From an uncultured Fretibacterium sp. (GTDB lineage: Bacteria > Synergistota > Synergistia > Synergistales > Aminobacteriaceae), in the NCBI GenBank assembly GCA_905373185.1, contig CAJPSE010000051.1:1-9796 (forward strand): 9,796 nt of DNA, given 5' to 3'. Shown in pieces: positions 5,050 to 9,796 of this stretch. A program made the position numbers and the translations under genes. The first letter of the stretch is position 1. Each line of letters starts with the position of its first letter. The notes under the pieces are model-generated. The model saw only the letters and a program-made list of their open reading frames with translations, was not told where the DNA came from and searched no databases.

Positions 5050-8000
5050 ATGGCAAAGAGGCACTGGAAAACTATGGACGGGAACGCGGCCGCGGCGCAC
5101 GTCGCCTACGCGTTCTCCGAGGTCGCGGCTATCTATCCCATCACACCGTCGTCGACCATGCCCGAGCTGATCGACGAGTGGGCGGCTCACGGGCGCAAAA
5201 ACATCTTCGGGCAGACCGTCAAGGTCACGGAGCTCCAGTCCGAGGGGGGCGCCGCAGGCGCCGTGCACGGGGCCCTGTCGGCGGGAGCGCTATCCACCAC
5301 GTTCACGGCGTCCCAGGGACTGCTGCTGATGATACCCAACATGTTCAAGATCGCGGGGGAGCTGATGCCGTGCGTCTTCCACGTCTCGGCCCGGGCCATC
5401 GCGGGGCACGCCCTCTCCATCTTCGGCGACCACAGCGACGTCATGACCGCGCGCATGACGGGGTTCGCGATGCTCGCCGCCGGAAGCGTCCAGGAGACCA
5501 TGGACATGGCCGCCGTCGCACACCTCTCGAGTCTCAGGACGAGCGTTCCGTTCCTGCACTTCTTCGACGGCTTCCGCACCTCCCACGAGATTCAGAAGAT
5601 AGACGCGCTCGACTACGACGACCTCGCCGGACTGGTGGACTACGACGCCATCGACATGTTCCGCTCGCGGGCCATGAGGCCCGAGAACCCCTTCCAGAAG
5701 GGAACGGCACAGAACCCGGACATCTTCTTCCAGGCCAAGGAGGCCGCGCAGCCCTTCTACGCGGACATCCCCGACGCCGTCGAAAGCTACATGCAGGAGA
5801 TCAAGAAGCTCACGGGGCGCAGCTACCACCCCTTCACCTACTACGGGGCGCCGGACGCGAAGCGCGTCATCGTCGCGATGGGGTCCGTCTGCCAGGCCAT
5901 CGAGGAGACCGTAGACTACCTGAACGCACGGGGCGAAAAGGTCGGGGTGGTCGAGGTACACCTGTACCGTCCCTTCTCCCCGAAATACTTCTTCCGCGTG
6001 CTGCCCTCCACCGTCGAGGCCATCGCGGTGCTGGACCGTTGCAAGGAGCCCGGCTCCCTGGGCGAGCCCCTCTATGAGGACGTCCGCACCCTGTTCTTCG
6101 ACAAGGGCGGTTCCGCGCCCAAGATCGTCGGCGGCCGCTACGGGCTGGGCTCCAAGGACACGACGCCCAGCCACATCAAGACCGTGTTCGACAACCTCAA
6201 GCTCTACGAGCCCCGCAACCGCTTCACCATCGGCATCGTCGACGACGTCAGCGACAGCTCCCTGCCAGTCCTGGAGGACGTCGAGGCCGCGGCCGAGGGG
6301 ACGGTCTGCTGCAAGTTCTGGGGCCTGGGCTCCGACGGCACCGTCGGGGCCAACAAGAACTCCATCAAAATAATCGGCGACCATACGGAGCTCTACGCCC
6401 AGGGCTACTTCGCCTACGACTCCAAGAAGTCCGGCGGCATCACGGTGTCGCACCTGCGCTTCGGCAAGTCCCCGATCAAGTCCACCTACCTCATCGACTC
6501 GGCCAACTTCATCGCCTGCCACAAACAGGAGTACGTGCACCAGTACCATGTTGCGGCCGGGCTCAAGAAGGGCGGGACGTTCCTGCTCAACACGCAGTGG
6601 ACGACGCTCGAGCAGCTCGAGGAGCACCTTCCCGCCAAGCTCAAGCGCCAGCTCGCCGGGAAGGAGGCGAAGTTCTACGTCATCAACGCCGTGGACGAGG
6701 CGGAGAAGCTGGGGCTGGGCAACCGCACCAACACGATCATGCAGTCCGCGTTCTTCAAGTTGGCGAACGTCATCCCGATCGAGGACGCCGTGAAGTACAT
6801 GAAGGACGCCATCGAGAAGTCCTACGGCAAGAAGGGCGAGAACGTCGTCAAGATGAACCACGCCGCGGTCGACACCGGGCTGGACAACATCATCGAGATA
6901 AAGATCCCGGCGTCCTGGCTCGACGCCCCGGACAAGGCGGTGGAGAAGCGCGGCCTTCCCTCGGAGGTCCCGGAGTTCGCGGCGGAGCAGTGCGCCATTA
7001 TCAACGCGCAGGAGGGCGACAGCCTGCCCGTGAGTGCCTTCGTCGGACGCGAGGACGGCAGCTTCCCGTCCGGGACCGCCGCCTTCGAGAAACGCGGCGT
7101 CGCCGTGAACGTCCCCGAGTGGAAGAGCGACAAGTGCATCCAGTGCAATCAGTGCGCCATGGTGTGCCCGCACGCCTCCATCCGTCCCTTCCTGCTGGAC
7201 GCCGACGAGCAGGCCGCTGCCCCCGAGGGGTTCGGCGCCGTCGACTGCAGGGGCAAGGCCCTCAAGGACGCCGGCTACAAGTACAAGATGCAGGTCGATC
7301 CGCTGGACTGCATGGGCTGCGGCAACTGCGCGGACATCTGCCCCGCCAACGCCCTGGAGATGAAGCCCATCGCCACTCAGGACGGCGAGGTAGACAACTG
7401 GACCTTCGCCATGGAGAACGTCCAGGACAAGGAGAACGCGGGCAGCAAGTTCACCGTACAGGGCAGTCAGTTCCAGCGCCCGCTCCTGGAGTTCAGCGGC
7501 GCCTGTGCGGGCTGCGGCGAGACCCCCTACACCAAGCTCATAACCCAGCTGTTCGGCGACCGTATGATCATCGCCAACGCCACGGGCTGCTCCTCCATCT
7601 GGGGCGGTTCGGCGCCCAGCATGCCCTACACGACCAACGCCAAGGGGCATGGGCCCGCGTGGGCGAACTCCCTCTTCGAGGACAACGCCGAGTACGGGTT
7701 CGGGATGAAGCTCTCGCTCAACGTGATGGTGAACTATCTGGTCGAGGCCATGGAGAGCCTGCTGAAGCTGGACATCGCCCAGGAGGACAAGGCCGTGCTC
7801 CAGGAGTGGCTGGACACCCACGAGGACGGCGAGAGGTCCCGAGAGTCGGCCGCCAAGGTCGAGGCGCTGCTGGACAGGATGTTCTGCTGTTCCTGCGGCG
7901 AGTGCGGCTGCGGCGACGAGGCGGTGCTCCGCGAGTACGCGAAGATCGAGCAGTTCCGGGACTACCTGGTCAAGAAGTCCGTCTGGATCTTCGGCGGCGA

Positions 8001-8643
8001 CGGCTGGGCCTACGACATCGGCTACGGCGGGCTCGATCACGTGCTGGGCAGCGGGGAGGACGTCAACATCCTGGTGATGGACACCGAGGTCTACTCCAAC
8101 ACGGGCGGCCAGTCCTCCAAGTCCACGCCGACGGCGGCCATCGCCAAGTTCGCGGCAAGCGGCAAGCGCGTGCGCAAGAAGGACCTGGGCCGCATGGCCA
8201 TGACCTACGGGCACGTCTATGTCGCGCAGGTCGCGATGGGGGCGGACAAGAACCAGCTCCTCAAGGCCCTGGCCGAGGCCGAGGCCCACAAGGGCCCGTC
8301 ACTGGTGATCGCCTACGCGCCCTGCATCAACCACGGCATCAAGGCGGGCATGGGCAAGACTCAGGCCCAGAGCAAGAAGGCCGTCGAGGCGGGGTACTGG
8401 CATCTGTACCGCTACAACCCCGAGCTGGCCGCTCAGGGCAAGAACCCCTTCATCCTCGACTCCAAGGAGCCGAAGGCCAGCTACCGGGACTTCCTGCTGA
8501 GCGAGGTGCGCTACGCGGCCCTGAAACAGGGATTCCCGGACCTCGCCGACTCGCTCTTCGAACAGGCGGAGAAGGAGGCCAGGGAGCGCTACGAGGCCTA
8601 CAAGGAACTGGCGGAGATGGGCCCGCAGCCCATCAAGGCGTAA
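5050..8643 (+). CDS. nifJ: Pyruvate:ferredoxin (flavodoxin) oxidoreductase, single-chain
   Basis: This 1197-residue cytosolic enzyme oxidises pyruvate and CoA to acetyl-CoA and CO2, passing electrons to ferredoxin or flavodoxin; it is a central step in anaerobic fermentation. Domain I starts with YPITPSS (29-35). T32, E65 and R115 align with the pyruvate/TPP-site residues of the Desulfovibrio africanus enzyme. Domain III holds FWGLGSDGTVGANKNS (423-438). The EKR region is at 680-682. A two-cluster ferredoxin domain has CIQCNQCAMVC (696-706) and CMGCGNCADIC (754-764). The proximal cluster ligands fit C819, C822, C847 and C1092. TPP/Mg binding is GGDGWAYDIGYGG (982-994) and SNTGGQSSKSTPT. All catalytic elements are present and the length is normal. 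An unusual cysteine-dense stretch (FCCSCGECGCG) occupies about 945-955. The start at 5050 follows a strong GAGGAGGGG. It appears to be transcribed alone, and its codons are strongly G/C-ending, as expected for a highly expressed gene. Confidence 0.98.
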   Translation: MAKRHWKTMDGNAAAAHVAYAFSEVAAIYPITPSSTMPELIDEWAAHGRKNIFGQTVKVTELQSEGGAAGAVHGALSAGALSTTFTASQGLLLMIPNMFKIAGELMPCVFHVSARAIAGHALSIFGDHSDVMTARMTGFAMLAAGSVQETMDMAAVAHLSSLRTSVPFLHFFDGFRTSHEIQKIDALDYDDLAGLVDYDAIDMFRSRAMRPENPFQKGTAQNPDIFFQAKEAAQPFYADIPDAVESYMQEIKKLTGRSYHPFTYYGAPDAKRVIVAMGSVCQAIEETVDYLNARGEKVGVVEVHLYRPFSPKYFFRVLPSTVEAIAVLDRCKEPGSLGEPLYEDVRTLFFDKGGSAPKIVGGRYGLGSKDTTPSHIKTVFDNLKLYEPRNRFTIGIVDDVSDSSLPVLEDVEAAAEGTVCCKFWGLGSDGTVGANKNSIKIIGDHTELYAQGYFAYDSKKSGGITVSHLRFGKSPIKSTYLIDSANFIACHKQEYVHQYHVAAGLKKGGTFLLNTQWTTLEQLEEHLPAKLKRQLAGKEAKFYVINAVDEAEKLGLGNRTNTIMQSAFFKLANVIPIEDAVKYMKDAIEKSYGKKGENVVKMNHAAVDTGLDNIIEIKIPASWLDAPDKAVEKRGLPSEVPEFAAEQCAIINAQEGDSLPVSAFVGREDGSFPSGTAAFEKRGVAVNVPEWKSDKCIQCNQCAMVCPHASIRPFLLDADEQAAAPEGFGAVDCRGKALKDAGYKYKMQVDPLDCMGCGNCADICPANALEMKPIATQDGEVDNWTFAMENVQDKENAGSKFTVQGSQFQRPLLEFSGACAGCGETPYTKLITQLFGDRMIIANATGCSSIWGGSAPSMPYTTNAKGHGPAWANSLFEDNAEYGFGMKLSLNVMVNYLVEAMESLLKLDIAQEDKAVLQEWLDTHEDGERSRESAAKVEALLDRMFCCSCGECGCGDEAVLREYAKIEQFRDYLVKKSVWIFGGDGWAYDIGYGGLDHVLGSGEDVNILVMDTEVYSNTGGQSSKSTPTAAIAKFAASGKRVRKKDLGRMAMTYGHVYVAQVAMGADKNQLLKALAEAEAHKGPSLVIAYAPCINHGIKAGMGKTQAQSKKAVEAGYWHLYRYNPELAAQGKNPFILDSKEPKASYRDFLLSEVRYAALKQGFPDLADSLFEQAEKEARERYEAYKELAEMGPQPIKA

Positions 8644-8664
8644 CACACCGAAACCTTTCGAGAA

Positions 8665-8702
8665 AAGGCCGGGCCGGGGAGTCTCCTCCCCGGCCCGGCC
8701 TT
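8665..8702 (+). terminator. Terminator hairpin after nifJ
   Basis: AAGGCCGGGCCGGGGA (8665-8680) pairs perfectly with TCCCCGGCCCGGCCTT (8687-8702) around a six-base GTCTCC loop, 21 nt after the TAA stop. The 16-bp GC-rich stem is very stable. The following TTCATTACAG is only weakly T-rich, so efficiency may rest on the stem. Confidence 0.8.
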
Positions 8703-8858
8703 CATTACAGATCCTTATCTCCGAAGACCGGCCCAGGAGAACAAAACGTGAGGTTCATGGTAGACATCCATACCGATATAGACTATTCTTTTCATGGGAG
8801 GAGTTGTTTTTTTACGACGCCTACTCCCAACTCGAAGGAAAGGAGGGGAAACGGCGTC
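8703..8858 (+). other. Intergenic region upstream of the nuclease gene
   Basis: These 156 bases carry no gene I can support. A weak promoter-like pair is TTCATG (8754-8759) and TATAGA (8777-8782) with a 17-nt spacer, matching 3 and 4 consensus bases. AGGAGGGG (8841-8848) is a strong ribosome binding site 10 nt before the ATG at 8859. I found no clear insertion-sequence terminal repeats. Confidence 0.35.
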
Positions 8859-9796
8859 ATGGGGATGAGAGCAAGAAAGAGGAGCGTTAACTCGACGCCA
8901 AAAGTGGAGGGTGGCACGGAACCCCGCCATGACGACCCACTCTGGAAGGACATGCTGGCCCGCTTCTTTGTCCCTATGCTCCAGTCCCTTTTACCCGAGC
9001 TGGCCCGCGATATCGACGACAAACGGGATGTCCTGTTCCTCGATAAAGAACTTCGGCGTTTAGCCCGCTTTACCCGTCATTATGAAGGGGGAGAACCGGA
9101 CGGGAACCGCTTCGTCGACCTCCTGGCCCAGGTTCCGCTTCTCTCCGGTGAGGAGCCTTGGATTCTACTCCACGTGGAGGTGCAGGGACGCGGCGGCAAT
9201 GAGGACTTTCCCATCAGGATGCACCGTTACCGGGGGCTGCTGGAAGGCCGTTATCGGCATCCCGTAATCGCTTTGACCCTTCTCATCGAGCCCTTGTCAA
9301 AGGCGCAGTCCAGTGGAGTTTATCGCTGGGAGGGGTACGGGACCCGAGTGAGCTACGAGTTCCCGGTATTCAGGATTTACGAGGGGGATGAGGAAGCGCT
9401 GAAGGCGAGCGAAAACCCCTTCGACTGGGCACACCTTGCAGGCCTTCGGGCGTGGAAGAGCCGAGGCTGCGAAGCTCGTAAGTTGGATTATCTCAAGGAA
9501 ATGCTCTCTCTTTTGGAGGAGCGAGGCTGGTCCCATGCGGACAAGGCGCAGCTTCTGGTGTTCATGGAGGGCGTGATTCACCTCACGGAGGACGCGAGCT
9601 CGAGGGAATACGAAGAGTGGGAGAACGCCCTGGAGCAGGCGAAGGAGGCGGGACGAATGTACGTCAGCATCATGGAGCGTAAAGGGATAGAGAAAGGCAT
9701 TCAGATCGGCAGGACGGAGGGCATTCAGATAGGTGAGGCCAAGGGCATTCAGATAGGTGAGGCCAAGGGCATTCAGATAGGTGAGGCCAAGGGCAT
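8859..9796 (+). CDS. Rpn-like PD-(D/E)XK nuclease / transposase-family protein (partial at right edge)
   Basis: 312 codons are visible and the frame is open at the right edge. After a basic start (MGMRARKRS) comes DDPLWKDMLARFFVPMLQSL (25-44), LFLDKELRRLAR (59-70), NRFVDLLAQVPL (83-94) and WILLHVEVQG (101-110), followed by RMHRYRGLLEGRYRHPVIAL. This is the layout of Rpn/recombination-promoting nucleases and related PD-(D/E)XK putative transposases. D87, E107 and Q109 are the likely catalytic D...ExQ residues. In E. coli, Rpn proteins cleave DNA and promote RecA-independent recombination; activity here is inferred. A Glu/Lys-rich helical stretch (244-279) leads into GIQIGEAK repeats (from 280). 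Other starts include ATG 8865, but the ribosome binding site fits 8859. Codon use is visibly less GC-ending than in nifJ (TTT, CCT, CTT, TTA), which suggests a more recently acquired or weakly expressed gene. Confidence 0.85.
   Translation, partial: MGMRARKRSVNSTPKVEGGTEPRHDDPLWKDMLARFFVPMLQSLLPELARDIDDKRDVLFLDKELRRLARFTRHYEGGEPDGNRFVDLLAQVPLLSGEEPWILLHVEVQGRGGNEDFPIRMHRYRGLLEGRYRHPVIALTLLIEPLSKAQSSGVYRWEGYGTRVSYEFPVFRIYEGDEEALKASENPFDWAHLAGLRAWKSRGCEARKLDYLKEMLSLLEERGWSHADKAQLLVFMEGVIHLTEDASSREYEEWENALEQAKEAGRMYVSIMERKGIEKGIQIGRTEGIQIGEAKGIQIGEAKGIQIGEAKG
9696..9796 (+). repeat. 24-bp in-frame tandem repeat at the nuclease C-terminus
   Basis: A first diverged unit (9696-9719, GIQIGRTE) is followed by three identical units (9720-9743, 9744-9767, 9768-9791) encoding GIQIGEAK. 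A fourth identical unit begins at 9792 and is cut by the window edge. The exact identity at nucleotide level points to recent expansion by slippage. Such glycine/glutamate-lysine repeats are common at the ends of this nuclease family. The total copy number is unknown. Confidence 0.95.

Noticed and set aside
5290..8289. A 999-codon open frame on the minus strand opposite the pyruvate oxidoreductase gene
   Set aside because: It is the mirror of a strongly GC-biased coding strand, which removes antisense stops. The translation is Val/Leu/Gly/Asp-rich with no family motif, while the plus-strand frame is an unmistakable complete enzyme.
9696..9796. Short direct repeats that could suggest a CRISPR array
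   Set aside because: The units are directly adjacent without spacers, are 24 bp in phase with the reading frame, and encode a peptide repeat in the nuclease.

Overview
This is high-GC bacterial DNA, most likely from a member of the Synergistota. The best taxonomic clue is the 545-residue secreted protein at 2951-4588, which ends in a Gly-Gly-Cys-Asp-Ala-Gly motif, a hydrophobic stretch and a basic Lys-Arg-Lys tail. That matches the Synergist-CTERM type of C-terminal sorting signal. A homodimeric-type pyruvate:ferredoxin oxidoreductase and third-codon-position GC bias fit an anaerobic amino-acid or pyruvate fermenter. The genus cannot be fixed from this window.

Layout. Positions 1-2481 (minus strand) hold the classic transcription/translation operon rimP - nusA - ylxR/L7Ae fusion - infB. 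Junctions are very tight: TAG directly followed by ATG, a 1-nt gap, and a 26-nt overlap. infB is cut by the left edge. A good sigma70-type promoter (2615-2643) lies upstream of rimP, and a strong intrinsic-terminator-like hairpin (2564-2589) lies between that promoter and rimP. This is consistent with attenuation control of the nusA operon. Positions 2650-2950 have no intact gene but hold nested inverted repeats and a second, in-frame, degenerate copy of the Synergist-CTERM tail, offset by exactly 99 bp. Positions 2951-4588 (minus) encode the secreted beta-helix/Ig-like surface protein. Positions 4589-5049 form a divergent intergenic region with AT-rich promoter-like sequence on both strands and a perfect hairpin in the leader of the next gene. 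Positions 5050-8643 (plus) encode the complete 1197-residue pyruvate:ferredoxin oxidoreductase, closed by a strong terminator hairpin. Positions 8859-9796 (plus) hold the start of an Rpn-like PD-(D/E)XK nuclease/transposase-family gene that runs off the right edge inside a 24-bp in-frame tandem repeat.

The regions are functionally separate: a housekeeping information-processing operon, one surface protein, one central-metabolism enzyme and one mobile-element-associated nuclease. I do not see a clear new multi-gene system. The observations most worth following up are the rimP-nusA leader terminator, the duplicated sorting-signal tail with adjacent structured repeats, and the leader hairpin of the oxidoreductase gene.
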